DNA of 64,000 nt from Theobroma cacao (taxonomy: Eukaryota; Streptophyta; Magnoliopsida; Malvales; Malvaceae). Shown piece after piece: positions 1 to 12,700 of this stretch. Under the pieces are notes generated by a model that was not told the origin of the DNA, did not search any database, and saw only the letters and a list, made by a program, of their open reading frames with translations. The translations under genes and the position numbers were made by a program. Each line of letters opens with the position of its first letter. The first letter of the stretch is position 1. The stretch lies in assembly GCF_000208745.1 (NCBI RefSeq), contig NC_030851.1:734667-798666 (forward strand), given 5' to 3'.

Positions 1-270
1 CAGAATTGGGACCAAACTTAAGGTGTGGCAAAATCCAATTGTAAAGTATACATGTTGAAATCAACAGAAAAAGCAATGTCACTGAAACATATTAGGTTCT
101 TTATTCATATTGCTAATGCACATATTAGGTTCTTCATTAACACCAAATCCTAGAAAGCAGACTAGGTAGATCCAGAAGCATACCTATGATAACCATGTCT
201 AAATTAGGGACACAGTTAACAATATTGATGCATACCATCACACATGCTCTGCTGTGACAAAAATTCTTAC

Positions 271-1119
271 CACATCATCACCAGCTTTGATCTCCACCTG
301 TGGAAGAACAATGAAACGTGAATCTCTACTTTCTGGGGTGGCTGCTTTCTTCCGCCCAGATAAATTAGAACTCCTATCCAGAGATGATGACAAAGACCCG
401 GCTCTTAAACCACTGGATACTGAAGGTGACCTAGCAGTTGGAGAAGCAACCTTTGAGATTGTCTTTCGACTTGTGCTACTCGCAGTGCTGTCCAGTGATG
501 AAGAAGTAATCTTTTTCAAAGAAGAAGAGGTTGATAATGCAGGCTTTACTGTAGATTTTCTCACAGTCTTTTGTATACTAGTATCGGATGCAGTCGATGT
601 ACTTAAGCGTCCTCGGAGCATCTCCGGTGACACCGGAACTGATTTCCTAGTCTCTGAAAGGTTTGCTCGAGATGTGTGTTTTATTGCCACTGAAGGCAGT
701 GAACTTCTTCTGAGTTCTGGTAGGGACCGCCTAACTGACTCAGTAGCTGAAGGAGTGGTGGGTTTCTTGCCTGCAATAGTATTAGCATTATTTTGCTGTC
801 TTGCATTAGAGGCTGATGACTTCTCAGGCACGCCCCCAGTGCTGTTTCTTCTTATCGCCGCAACAGAATTTGATGATCGCAGTGAGGAAGATACGGTTGA
901 TCTGGCAAAACCTGAACTCAATTCAGATCCATTTCTAGTATCACTTCTCTTTTTGGTTGAATTAGTCAGTTCTGAGACTTTTGACTCTGCTGCTTCACTA
1001 GATTTCCCAGATTTATTGAACTTTTTCACGCTCTCTGCTGGACTTGCGGCGACCTGGTTCTCCAAATTTAGGGGCTCTTCCACCGGATCTTCGCCAGGTT
1101 GTGCTTCGGGGTCCTCCAT
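271..1119 (-). CDS. AIR9: AIR9-type microtubule-associated protein, first coding exon only
   Basis: This is the N-terminal exon (283 codons, starting MEDPEAQPGE) of a plant AIR9-like protein, a large microtubule-associated protein that marks the preprophase band and the cortical division site. The exon encodes a Ser/Thr/Arg/Lys-rich, basic, disordered region, which in the family is the microtubule-binding part. It ends in FIVLPQVEIKAGDDV followed by a clean GTAAG donor at 269-270, the place where AIR9 continues into its LRR block. The LRR and A9 repeats must lie beyond the left edge of the window. I recognise it from the RRNSTGG motif and the KAGDDV junction as remembered from the family, not from a search. 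The long open frame on the opposite strand (254-1150) is a shadow of the biased composition. Confidence 0.82.
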
Positions 1120-2235
1120 TTTAAGCTACGAAGCTAGTTCTAGCAAATAAAAAACAAATGCGTCATTCAACTCCGCGAGAGTTCTAATCAACAAACTCAA
1201 AATTGAAACTTTCCCACATTGTTCTCTGTTTAAGAAATACCAAAAGGCAAAAGCAAAACGAAAGGAAACTAAACAGTTATGCTTACAAGAAATTTGCTGC
1301 TCATCTATCTTAATTGAGCTTAACCAAAATAAGTTAAATTCCCAGTTGCTTCAAAAGCAAATTAAATTAAATAAGTAACCAAATTCATTCTTAAATTTCA
1401 TTTTCTTTGTAATATGAAAGGTGATTTGGTCACCGACAAAACATGGTTAAAAAAGAAAAGAAAGCAAAAAACAAGCATTGACTTTAAACGTTCACAATGT
1501 TCACTCACTGTAACCACTGTTTAAGTTAAGGCGTCTCTTTCAGTCCTTTAAAACCACACCGAATACAAAAATAAAGTTAAAAAACAAAATGGGAGCTCTT
1601 TTTCCTTCCCACTTCCCTAACTTTTCTTAGCTACCAAACGGATAAGAATGCAACCAAAACCGAACCATATTACGCCTAACAAAATTCAAAAATGAACCAA
1701 AATTAAAAAATTTTTTGAAAAAAACGACTTACAAAGTGCAAGGTTCAGCAGATAAGTTTGGTATGAATATTATATGAAGAGAAAGATCATGCTTGGATCT
1801 GGCAGAAAATGCAGGTTCTTTAGCTAAATTTGAAGCGTTTTTACTCGATCTGACGGGGAGAGTGTGTTAAAAAAGAGAGAAGAAGTCGACGAGGAAGACA
1901 AAAGCAAAATGTGAAAGAAAAAGCAAAAAGAAAAAGAAGAAAAAAAAGAGAGAGAATCTTTATGGTCTTAGCTGAATGCAGAGCAATGTAGATCTGGTGA
2001 AGGGAAAGTACGAAACAGTTCTAGAAAGAAATTAGTACTAATTACTATTAGGGTTCTTAGATTTTAGCAGAAAATAAGAAAAAGAAGTGATGTTGGTGAG
2101 AAAGGGGCACACAAAACAAAGATAAAAAAGGTAAAGTAGGAGAGAGAGAGACAAAGAGAAATGGGGGAGTTGGAGAAGATAAGCTGAAAGGATTAGAAAA
2201 AGAGAGAGAGCAAAGACAGAGAGGAGAGAGTGCAT
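1120..2235 (-). promoter_or_regulatory. 5' leader and promoter of the AIR9-like gene, with a possible leader intron
   Basis: Upstream of the AIR9-like start there is no coding sequence. On the minus strand a strong donor (GTAAGT, 1732-1727) and an acceptor ending TTTGCTAG (1141-1140) would define a 5'-UTR intron of about 590 bp just before the ATG. A purine-rich (GA/AAG) tract at about 1870-2235 is typical of a plant core promoter or leader. The intron is inferred from the splice signals only. Confidence 0.4.
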
Positions 2236-5200
2236 GCGCTTGTTTTGTTGTCTTTAAATAACTTATATTTTTGAAAAATGTTTCTATGTGTGATTAAATA
2301 ATTGACGCCACATTTTGAAATGGCGGAAAATACTGTTTGAAAAATCTGACGAGCTCACTCACTCAGAACTCCTCCACCTGAGTTAAAGAGTCTGACTCGA
2401 ATCTGTTTTTGGATAATACGTTACTTTCAAATCGTTTTTCCTTCGTTTTTTTGGGAGGGCCGATTTGAGACAATACAAGGAGTGAGTATTGGGTGGATTT
2501 AGATCATTGGGTCTATTTAATTTTAAATTTTTGAATATTTTATTAATCGAATTCTTTGACAAAATAATAGAACTATATTTAAAATTAAATTTAATCAATT
2601 TATTATTTTTAGATTTTATATTATATTATAAATAATAAATAGTTAAAATTAATCAAAATAATTGAATAAATTAAATTCAATAATTTCAATCTCAATGATT
2701 TATTCGAATCCAAATACAATCATAACCTAACAAAGTAAGAAAAAAACAAAACAACGTCTTTAATTATATAATAATTAAAAACATTATACATGTATTATAA
2801 GATTTTTTTTCATTATTAAAAGTAACTTTTAATAATATTATTCATGCTTACTTTTTTTACAATAAAAACTTGAATTACTATGAAATAATTATGAAAAATT
2901 AAAAAAAAAAACAACTGATCCCAAGAATTTATGCTCGTAAGAAATAAAAGAAACTATTGATATTTAAGGTAAGAGGAAAGGACATTCAAACATTTAGTTC
3001 ATTCATTAATCTCAATTTAAAAAGTACAATTTGAATTTTTTTTAATAAAAAATTAAAAAAATGTGATTAACATTAATATATATATATGGTTAATCAATAT
3101 ATATATATATATATATGTGGAATTAATAGCATACTAGCATATTATATTAGAAGAATAGAGAATCTAGAGGAAGAAAATAAAGTACTGCTAATCGGATTCA
3201 AGTGCTTGAATGTCAAAGCTCCCTTCAACTTTTGGCTACAGGCACCGAGAGCACGTGAATGGTGAATCATAGCTTTAGTCCCACCAACAAAATTGCAGCC
3301 TATCAAATAATCAAAGTCGTGCCTCTTTTTCGACCAAAAGGAAAACACATTACTCTTTGGATGAATAAGAGAAACAAAAAGTTTATATTTATCGAATTAT
3401 GATTATTTTTATTTATATTTATATAAAGTCTTAATTTTAATAAAAAATTAATTAATATCATTTGATATTATCTATTCATGTATATATATATATATATATA
3501 TATATGACACAAACAAACAATTAATATAGTTAGTTTATATAATCATAACAACACCGATTGTCAAGTCAAATGTTAAGTAAATATAAAACAATAATTTACA
3601 TTAAAGTTCATAATAATTATTTTTATTAAAATTAAAAAAATTTGAATATAAATTAAAATCTTGCACAAATACGATGTAAATAAAAATTAATTGAAAAATA
3701 AATTTAGTCTAAGATTTTTTACTATTTAAGAAAAAAAAAAGACAAAACTTACAATTTCTTGATAAATTGAAGGGCTAAATTTTCCGTTGGTTTGAATAAA
3801 CATGGAAGTCATTGGCATGACTACAAAAACAAGAGGGATACACGTTAATTAGATTAGTGTTTTATTTTCAAAAAAAAAAAGATTATTGTTTTTTAGTTCA
3901 TTCAAAGAATGGGCGGAACACAATTGCCATGGAAACACAGTAATTAGATCATTTAAATACTTGCACAGATCAAAAGATAATTTAAAATAACAACTACAAA
4001 AAAGGAAAAAATAATTGAAAATTCCTACTCTCTCTCTCTCTTGTCCAAAAATTGAATAAGCAACACAATAAGAAAATAAAGACAAAAATCAGAACCAAAA
4101 ATACTCTCAAGAATTAGTGTTGAAAGGCAAAACTGAAAAGAAAATAAAACCAAAATGCTCAATTAAATTGAAGTACCTGAAAGATTGAATCATTTTCTTC
4201 AACGTTACTGTTCGGCACCATGATCAAGTAGAAGGTAAATAACAGCTGATCCAAAAGGTCAATCGTAGCTCTCCCAATCGACTTAAAAACTGCAGAAGAA
4301 GAATAAATTTCAGACGAAATCTTGGAGTAAATTTACCGCAGAGAAAAACAAATTTGGAAGCCATCGTTGAAGACAATTTTAGACGAGCAGTGTAGGAGAA
4401 GAGGGAAATTCGAAGAAGGGATTTTATTTTGACCGCCCCCGTCACGCTCTCAATTTCAGAATTGGGTCGTACAAGAAGTGGGCTAGTGTTTGGGCCCTAT
4501 ACATAGCCTGTCCAATAACAATTAACGTCTAAATTTGAAATTAATACAAAAAAATTACAAATCGTGATTTATTTAATTTAGACATTATATCTTATATCTA
4601 ACGATAATTTACGTTTTAATTTGAAGTTAACACAATCACATTCTCAATCGTAATGTGTTTGATTTTAATCTTGCTTTTAAAATGTGAAATTTTATAATAG
4701 ATCTATTATGAGTTATTAACAGGATTAATAATTTATGACGCATTAATTATTCGATAAAAAAATATTAATATATATAGTAAATTTAAGGATATGAATGGCT
4801 TGTATAACTTGTTCTTTATGCAATAAAAGGAAAGTTGACGTCTATATGCAATACAATATACTCCTATGTAAATATACATAAATAGTTTGTATAACTTATT
4901 CTCTTTGTATAATATCATCAAATTTTGCACTATGATATAAGATAATTATTTTCATTGAGTAACCTAAGACTAGATTGACATCAATATGTACAATAAAAAA
5001 AATCAAAGTATGAATAGTTTCTATAATTTGTTACTTTGTTTTGAAAGATGAATTGTATGTAAAGATAGTACTATTATCTTCTTGTTAAGGGAATAAGTTT
5101 TATATTTTATATTAACATAATTTAAATAGAGCCCCGAGATCGGGAAAATCTTAAAAAGTTTTATAATATCATAAAAATTTTGTAAAGTTGAATTTTTTAA

Positions 5201-5650
5201 AATTAAGTCATCATGACATCCCTTTCAAAGTTCCAATTTTGCTTATTTATTGTCCAATTAAAGCATGTTTATATTGTTTTATGATATTTTTGTATAAGAA
5301 AATATAGAAATTAAAACTTGAGACACATGTTATGTGTATAAATAAATAATTAAAAAATAAAGCTAATAGCAGTTTTTAATCATAATAAATAAATTTAATA
5401 ATAAAAAATGAAACAAGATCATTTACAAGAGAAAAAAAAAGGGAGAAAATTAGGCATTGAGCTTGATAAGATTATTACTAAGTAATTTTAAGTAAGAATA
5501 ATGATATATTTACAACACAGGATAATCTAGATCACGTGGACAGGACAAAAGCTATACGGCTGAGCTGTTCGAGATCCAAAACCAGCGCCGGACAATCTTA
5601 ATCCGTAACAGAATATACCGCATTAGTAGCCAAACAAGCGCCAAATATTG
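2236..5650. other. AT-rich intergenic region with TA microsatellites
   Basis: About 3.4 kb of very AT-rich DNA between the AIR9-like and ACD11-like genes. It contains (TA)n runs near 3077-3118 and 3480-3505 and many A/T homopolymers. Apart from the weak minus-strand locus reported separately, I see no convincing gene. The short open frames here have no family features. Confidence 0.6.
3142..4440 (-). other. Possible small transcribed locus of unknown nature
   Basis: On the minus strand a pyrimidine-rich leader near 4440 precedes an ATG (4364, MASKFVFLCG). Two exon-like blocks follow: one ends TCAATCTTTCAG before GTACTT (about 4180), the other is flanked by TTTTTGTAG and GTAAGTTT (about 3805-3745). 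A GC-richer island at 3142-3348 reads as 68 open codons. The joins do not give a consistent long protein, because a stop appears when the first two blocks are joined in frame. This could be a non-coding transcript, a gene remnant, or chance. I do not recognise a family. Confidence 0.2.
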
Positions 5651-5781
5651 TCCCCTGGATGCCTCGTTCTTTCGGCGTCCTAGTGCAGCAAAGAACATTC
5701 CCCTCGCTAATATTGACCAGACACAGACAAAAGAATTTAACTTCTGATAGGCAGAGAGAGAGAGAGAGAGAGAGGTCAACA

Positions 5782-8339
5782 ATGGTGGATTTAGAGAACG
5801 AAAAGACACTGAGAAAGATCTCTGATGCGTTCAAGGAACTTGCAGCAACCGTAAACTCGCAAGCCGCGGATATGGATGTGGCTCCTTTTTCACGCGCCTG
5901 CTCTTTAGTCTCTCCCTTGTTTGGTTGTTTGGGCATCGCCTTCAAGTTCGCGGAAATGGATTACGTCGCCAAGGTACGGATTTAGTTGATTCGAGTAATT
6001 TGAAATGTTTTGATTCAATAAATTTTACGAGAATCGAGCAAAAAATAGGAAATAGCAAAAAATGTCAGACCAAAAAAGCGTTGCCGAATGATTCCTAATA
6101 ATCATTGATTTTGGGAAACTGTTTGATTTTGTGAAGTGGTTGGTGATAACAGGTTGATGATCTTGCAGAGGCGTCGAAGTCAATTGCAACGCTAAACGCA
6201 ATGCTCGACAGGGATGTAGAGGGGAACTGCGTTAGGAAAGCTGGGAGTCATACAAGAAACCTTTTGAGAGTGAAACGTGGGCTTGACATGGTCAGGGTAC
6301 TCTTTGAACAAATTCTAGTTACAGAGTAAGAGCCCAATGCCTATATTCAATTGAAACTAAATCATCAAGCTGCTGCCAATTTATGTATAACTCAATATGA
6401 TTAGTTTGTGAGAAATGTATCTTTGCTGTTACAAGTTGTTTGCAGACTTTAACACCAAAAGAGTATAACATTCTCTAGTATCATTATGACTTGATAATGG
6501 AATATAGATGGCCTCTTGTGCTAGCTGTCTGCTAGGATTTCGAAATGTATACTTGACTTTATGGCATGTGGCTCAGCTCTGGGGCATCAAATCTTTTTTT
6601 CCAATTTTTCTAAGGTTTAGGTTTGTTTTTTATTCTTTTCCTCCTTAAAGGCATGAGAAATTTTGTTTGCAAAAAGATTTTGAGAACTCAAATAACCTTG
6701 GTCTGCCAGTGTACAACAGTCCTTACTGTTTGATTGAAGTGTAACCAAAGTATTAACTCATGGCTGGGGTGATTGGTACTCATTGAAAGTACGTTGATAA
6801 GTGTTTGAGAAAAAAGAGAAAATAAGCAAATGACAAGCCACTGTGATGTGTGAATCAGGTCATATGGATCTCTTATGTGTTCTTTAATTCAGGTGACCTT
6901 GTCCGTTACTCCTGTTTTATGTAGTATTATTGCATCTAACTAATTAGGCACCGCTTTAGTTAGAAACCATTGTTCTCCAATGAGCTCCAAAGAAATAAGC
7001 AATTGATGATAGTCTTTACTATAATCCATGCTACATGGGATAGAAACATATGCATCTTCCAATAATCTTCTTTAAGAGCTTCTTTGTTTGCTGCAGGGTT
7101 ATATATGTAATTATGTAATCTTTCTATATCCTTTTTTTTCTCTTAATAGAAAATTTTCTAGATCTTTAGAGTCACTTTTTGTTTACATATAGTTGAAAGT
7201 CAGCTTTAGAATGCTCAGAAGAATGATTGAGAAAATTTTCCTTTGTGCAGATCCATAAGTATTATATATAGACAAGAGCTGTTAATGCTCCTTTCAATGC
7301 TAGTTTGCCTAGTATATTAACTTTGTTATGTTGTGACCTTTATGGTTTACTATTCAGCAAATTAATCTAAAATTTATTCTATAGAATATTGAGACAGGAA
7401 TACTCATGTGATTGCAACTTGCATATATAAGCAGACTGCAATTAATTGTGAGGTTGAAATTGTTGAATGAGTTTACTCATGGATCTTTCCTTGGCAGGGG
7501 GAACTCCTTGAAAGATCCAGCTTCCAGGGCCTATGCGCAGGTATTTGCACCCCACCATGGGTGGGCAATCAGGAAAGCTGTAGCTGCAGGAATGTATGCT
7601 CTCCCTACAAGGGCGCAGCTGTTAAAGAAGCTAAATGAAGATGGTGAGCATGCATGATTTCTTTTTTGCAATCAAATAACTCTTAATAAAGTACTTGATG
7701 CAGATGATGTACTTGGTATTCTTATCTGTTTCCATTAGCTTTTGTTTGAAAATTGTGCATCCCGATAGAGTGCAGGCGTTTGGTGACGCAAAACTAAACC
7801 TGTCAAGCATTAACCTATGCCACCTATGGTAGATTGAGCATATGTGGAATTGGGACTGTGTTTACATTTGGTGTTTCCATTTTTCTCTAGGAAGATGTTT
7901 AATGATTATGAAAACAGATTAGTAGAAGGATACGGTTCAGTCTGTAGCATAGGGCTTGGTTTGCAATCAAAATATTGCTTCAAGATTGGATGAGGTTGTG
8001 TCTTTGGACATGTTTGAAAAACCATAGTTAGAATTTGTATTGGTTGAAAGATGGCTTAACTTTAACTTTCACACCATTAATGTTTTCCTCTTAAAAGGGA
8101 AGTGGCTTCTCAATCCACTCTGCACTTAATAGAGGTAGACAAACGTAGATCAACAAATGGGGGCTTTTGTTTTAAAAGTACTTGACTCGTATTGATAATT
8201 TGATGTCATTTCTCCACTTCCTTTTCTTGCAGAGGCATCAGCAAGGATTCAAATGCAAAACTATGTAACAGCATCTGGCCCCATCATTTTGTACATTGAC
8301 CAACTGTTCCTTTCAAGAGAATTGGGTACAGATTGGTAA
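5782..8339 (+). CDS. ACD11: ACD11-like ceramide-1-phosphate / sphingolipid transfer protein (GLTP fold)
   Basis: Four coding exons, 5782-5973, 6153-6325, 7498-7643 and 8233-8339, join to 205 codons plus stop, almost the length of Arabidopsis ACD11. The protein starts MVDLENEKTLRKISDAF, contains the diagnostic PLFGCLGIAFKF and FAEMDY segments, then RKAGSHTRNLLRVKRGLDM (lipid headgroup site with conserved Asp/Asn/Arg), FAPHHGWAIRKA and a terminal GTDW. ACD11 moves ceramide-1-phosphate between membranes, and its loss in Arabidopsis triggers immune-type cell death. All introns are GT-AG; phases are 0, 2 and 1. The 5' leader carries a (GA)n run at 5753-5774 directly before the start. Intron 2 is long (about 1.2 kb). 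No damage is seen. Confidence 0.93.
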
Positions 8340-8516
8340 AAGATATTGTATTCATGGATATCTATTTATTGTGATAATTTCAATCAAGCAAAATAAACCG
8401 TATTTGTCCAGTTGTGTCAATTATTCCATTTTTTCTGCCTCTCTTTTGCCTCATTTTCCCCTTTTAGAACATTGTCTAGTATAATTGTACAGATCCTATT
8501 AAACTATTGGATGGTC

Positions 8517-8678
8517 GAAACCAAACATGAAACATGATTGACACCATGATGTGAATTAAATTTTCATAGCTCTGCTTTATTTGGATCAGATCATATTGAA
8601 ACCAAACATGAAACATGATTGACACCATGATGTGAATTAAATTTTCATAGCTCTGCTTTATTTGAATCAGATCATATT
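8517..8678. repeat. 81-bp tandem direct duplication in the ACD11 3' flank
   Basis: Two adjacent copies of an 81-bp segment (8517-8597 and 8598-8678) that begins GAAACCAAACATGAAACATG. I see essentially one substitution between them (TTTGGATCAG against TTTGAATCAG). It lies about 180 bp downstream of the ACD11-like stop, probably in or near the 3' UTR, and must be recent. Confidence 0.9.
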
Positions 8679-9734
8679 GCTTGCCGGTGTTTTAATCTGC
8701 AGAAAATAATTTATAGCAAAATTACTAGCAGCAGGTGCTATAAACTTGCTGGACAAGGAACTGGAAATCATGAGTACCATTTCCATAATGTGCCTTAATG
8801 GGACTTGCATCTGGTTCAGAAGTCCAGTTCACCATTATATTCTCATTTCTTCTATCTTGCATTGCTGCATGGATGCAATGTCCAGTCAAACATTTTCCAA
8901 CCGTTGTTTATATCTAATCTCATAATATATGATGAACATAATTTGATTCCAGACCTCCATGTGCTTGGATTTCATTAGGTTTTTTGTTTTTACCAAAATT
9001 TGTGTTGTTAAGTACCATTTTGTATTTTATTAAAAATGTGATTATTGAGAATATAATATTATAACATTTGTTATATGCAAGAAAATGTTTACAGGAATGT
9101 AATTATTGGACAGATTACTGTAATAAATAGAACATTTCAAAATTTCTTTTTCCATTTCTTTGAAAAAAATATTGTTTATGCAATTTTATTTTTTAAGATT
9201 TTTTCAAACATTGTAATTTTACATTCTCAAAATCACTTTTAAAACAATTAGAAATCATGAAATCTTAAAATATTTAACATCATTTATATCCTTTTGATAT
9301 ATATAAAAAAATCAAAAGACATGGAGTTCATTAATTTGGAAATTCATATTTAATTTTAAGGAAAATAGATAGATTTTTTTTTAAATAAGCAAATTGCAAA
9401 TTGTGAGTGTTTCACCAGCAGTAAATTAACCTCCAAATGAAATTTACAATAGTATAATTAAGAATATACGTGAACCCATTTAAAAAGGATCAACAAAAAA
9501 ATGGAAAGACAAAAAATTCTAATCGTAATAAGTACATAAGAAAAAAAAAAAAAAAACACTGCAACCTTTCTTTGCAAATTGAAAATTCGAAGTTAGAAGT
9601 TCGAAATTCTAATTCTAGCTCCGTTACCCTCTCAATCTCTCTCTCTCATGATTTCCGACAATAAACCCTAAACCAACCAGAAGAGTGGAAAAAAAAAAAA
9701 AAAAAGGAAAAGACGAAAGGTCACGCGCGTCGAA
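8679..9734. other. Intergenic region and CPSF30 promoter/leader
   Basis: No gene is seen. The sequence becomes AT-rich from 8900. The last 150 bp before the CPSF30 start include two A-tracts (about 9541-9556 and 9687-9704), a CTCTCTCT tract and an ATAAACCCTAAACC telo-box-like motif at about 9660, which is common in leaders of plant housekeeping genes. Confidence 0.5.
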
Positions 9735-12700
9735 ATGGATGACTCGGAGGGAGGTCTCAGCTTCGATTTCGAGGGCGGTCTCGATGCGGGTCCCGCCGCG
9801 CCAACTGCCTCCATGCCCGTTGTCAACTCCGATCCTTCGGCCGCCGCCAACAACAACAGCAACAACAACTCGGCGGTCCCAGGCGCTGCCCCTACTTCGA
9901 CAAATGATCCCGCCGCCGCTGTGGGTGGCGGAGGAGCTGGGCGAAGGAGCTTTCGTCAGACTGTATGCCGGCACTGGCTCCGCAGCCTCTGCATGAAGGG
10001 CGACGCCTGCGGTTTCCTTCACCAGTACGACAAGTCCCGCATGCCGGTCTGCCGGTTTTTTCGGCTTTTTGGTGAGTGCCGGGAGCAAGATTGTGTCTAC
10101 AAACACACCAACGAGGATATTAAGGAGTGTAACATGTATGCTCTTTTTCTTTTACTAGTTTAATTGCTTGCTTTATTGTTTCTTGTTCTTTGTTGTACGG
10201 AATGTACCTTATAGGATTGAGCTGAATTAATCTATAACTTTTATCTTTACTGAATTTTGTTAATAGTTGATAGAAATTTTGCTTTAAATTGGTAAGGCTA
10301 ACTGAAGAAGACAATGGATATTTTGTTTGGAAGTCATTCGATCTCCAAATTTGTTTATCTAAGTGAAAGGAGGAAGAAGCTAAAAAGAAAAAGGAAACCT
10401 CATATTATGGAAGCAAGTAAAACCAAAGGGGGTGGGAAGATGAGGCTTTAGTTGCATAGAGAATGTGTACTAACTGGACAAAAGACCTATTTGGCTTTTC
10501 TTTAATGCAGACTTAAGCAACTGGGAGATTATCTAGCTAGTTTATTAGTTTCTTTTGGTGCTAATATTACTCCCAAAGATGACTTACCTTGAATGCACTG
10601 TAAAACACAAACCGTGGAATTTCTTGAATATATTAGTATCAATTCTGTTTTCTCATTAGGATGACTGCTTATACACAAAATTTCATGGTTGCAGGTACAA
10701 GCTAGGTTTTTGTCCTAATGGTGCTGACTGCCGATATAGGCATGCAAAGCTCCCAGGACCTCCACCTCCTGTGGAAGAAGTCCTGCAAAAGATTCAGCAA
10801 TTGAGTTCTTACAATTATAACAAATTTTTTCAACAAAGGAATTCTGGCTTTGCCCAACAAACAGAAAAATCTCAGATTCCACAAGGACAAAACAATGTAA
10901 ACCAAGGAGCAGGTGGAAAACCTTCAACAACAGAATCTGCTAACATGCATCCACAGCAGCAAGTTCAACAGCCTCCACAACAGGTCAGCCAGACCCAGAT
11001 ACAAAATGTCCCCAACGGTCAGTCTAACCAGGCAAACAAAACTGCTATACCTTTGCCTCAAGGAATATCTAGGTGTGTTCAGAGTCCTGGGGTCTTTAAT
11101 TGGGTTTTGTAAATCGTTAATTGTATTTTATTTTGGACATATTTATGAGATGTCCGTTATTCAACAATAATTGCCTAAAGGAATTCTGTCATCATCTATG
11201 AGGTGTATTTAGTTTCATACAAACCTAAATTAGTTGTGCTTTTTTCTACACATTTATGCTGTATTATTCAAATTTGAGAATTGAATGATTTCCTATTCTT
11301 TTCTGTGTTGTTTTCATCCTTCAAGCTCTTGTATTTTTTATTTTGCAAGGGCATCCATAAAAAGGTGAATCTAGTGCTATCTACCTGTAACCTTTTGGCT
11401 TAGATAGTGCAGTTAAGGACTGAATAGATTAACTCTTCTCCTTTTTTTTCTTCTAAACTTGTTGAAGCTTAGATGCAACAAACAACTTTCTTTTGATGGT
11501 GAAAAGGATTATTCTTCTATACCGTTTTAGGGTAAGGGAAGAAAACTAACATGTCTTGTCTTTGATTTGTATTTTAGAATTTTGGAGTATTTTTCTACAA
11601 CTAGACCAACTTATTTACAAGGATGTGATAAAGTCTTGTGTTATTGTGTTTGTTGGTTTAGAAGTATGAAAGTAAATCAGTCGCTGTTTTCGTATGTGCA
11701 TGCTTATTTTGCTACTTTTGACTATTAAGTTACAGCTTCATGTTTTTTCTACTTTATATGTTAAGATTCTAGAGTTTGAGGATCACTATAATTAGAAGTT
11801 ATAGTTGCAACGCTAATTTTGAACAAATTGAAATGCTCAGTAATAAGAACCCTAAGGTTCAAATCTATGGTTAAGTTTGCCTAAAAATCCTTGGAGTAGT
11901 ATTTTATTGGATTTGCTTTTGTCCATCTGTCAAATGGGTTGAAAACTGATATGCCTAAAAATCCTTGAGTTTATGTTCAGGCTTATAATTGACAATCTAA
12001 CATTAACAAACCTTATGCCTACTATGATACTTTGTACTTAAAAAAACTGCATTGACTTAATGATTGATTACCGGCTCATGTATATGGCACCCTAGGTATT
12101 TTATTGTTAAAAGTTGCAACCGCGAAAATCTGGAACTATCTGTTCAACAAGGAGTATGGGCAACTCAAAGAAGCAATGAGGCTAAACTGAATGAAGCTTT
12201 TGATTCTGCTGAAAATGTGATTTTGATCTTCTCAGTTAATCGTACTCGGCATTTCCAGGTAGTTCAGAAATCTAATATCCTCTATCTATTCAATTTGAGA
12301 ATCAGCACCTGTGTTGTTCCTAAATAACTTGTTACCCATGTCTTACTAGGTCTTGCATAACTATCTAGTCAGTCCTTTATTTGGTCTTATGATATTATCA
12401 TTAGTCCAAAATTTTGCCTTTTCGTCTTTTATGATGTGGTAGGCATTACATTGTCTTTGGCTTAATAGGGTTGTGCCAAGATGACATCAAAAATTGGTGG
12501 ATCTGTTGCTGGAGGGAACTGGAAATATGCTCATGGAACTGCACATTATGGACGAAATTTCTCAGTAAAATGGTTAAAAGTACATTTCTACACCCCCTTG
12601 TTCTCTTCTCATTTTGAGAACAAAATTTTCTGTAATGCTAAGTTCTAAGGAACTAAAAGAGTTAAAAATATCTTTAGCATGGAGCTTATTTTGATATTTT

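Noticed and set aside
254..1150. Long plus-strand open frame (about 298 codons) opposite the AIR9 exon
   Set aside because: It mirrors the Ser-rich minus-strand exon. The minus reading has the family sequence and a proper donor.
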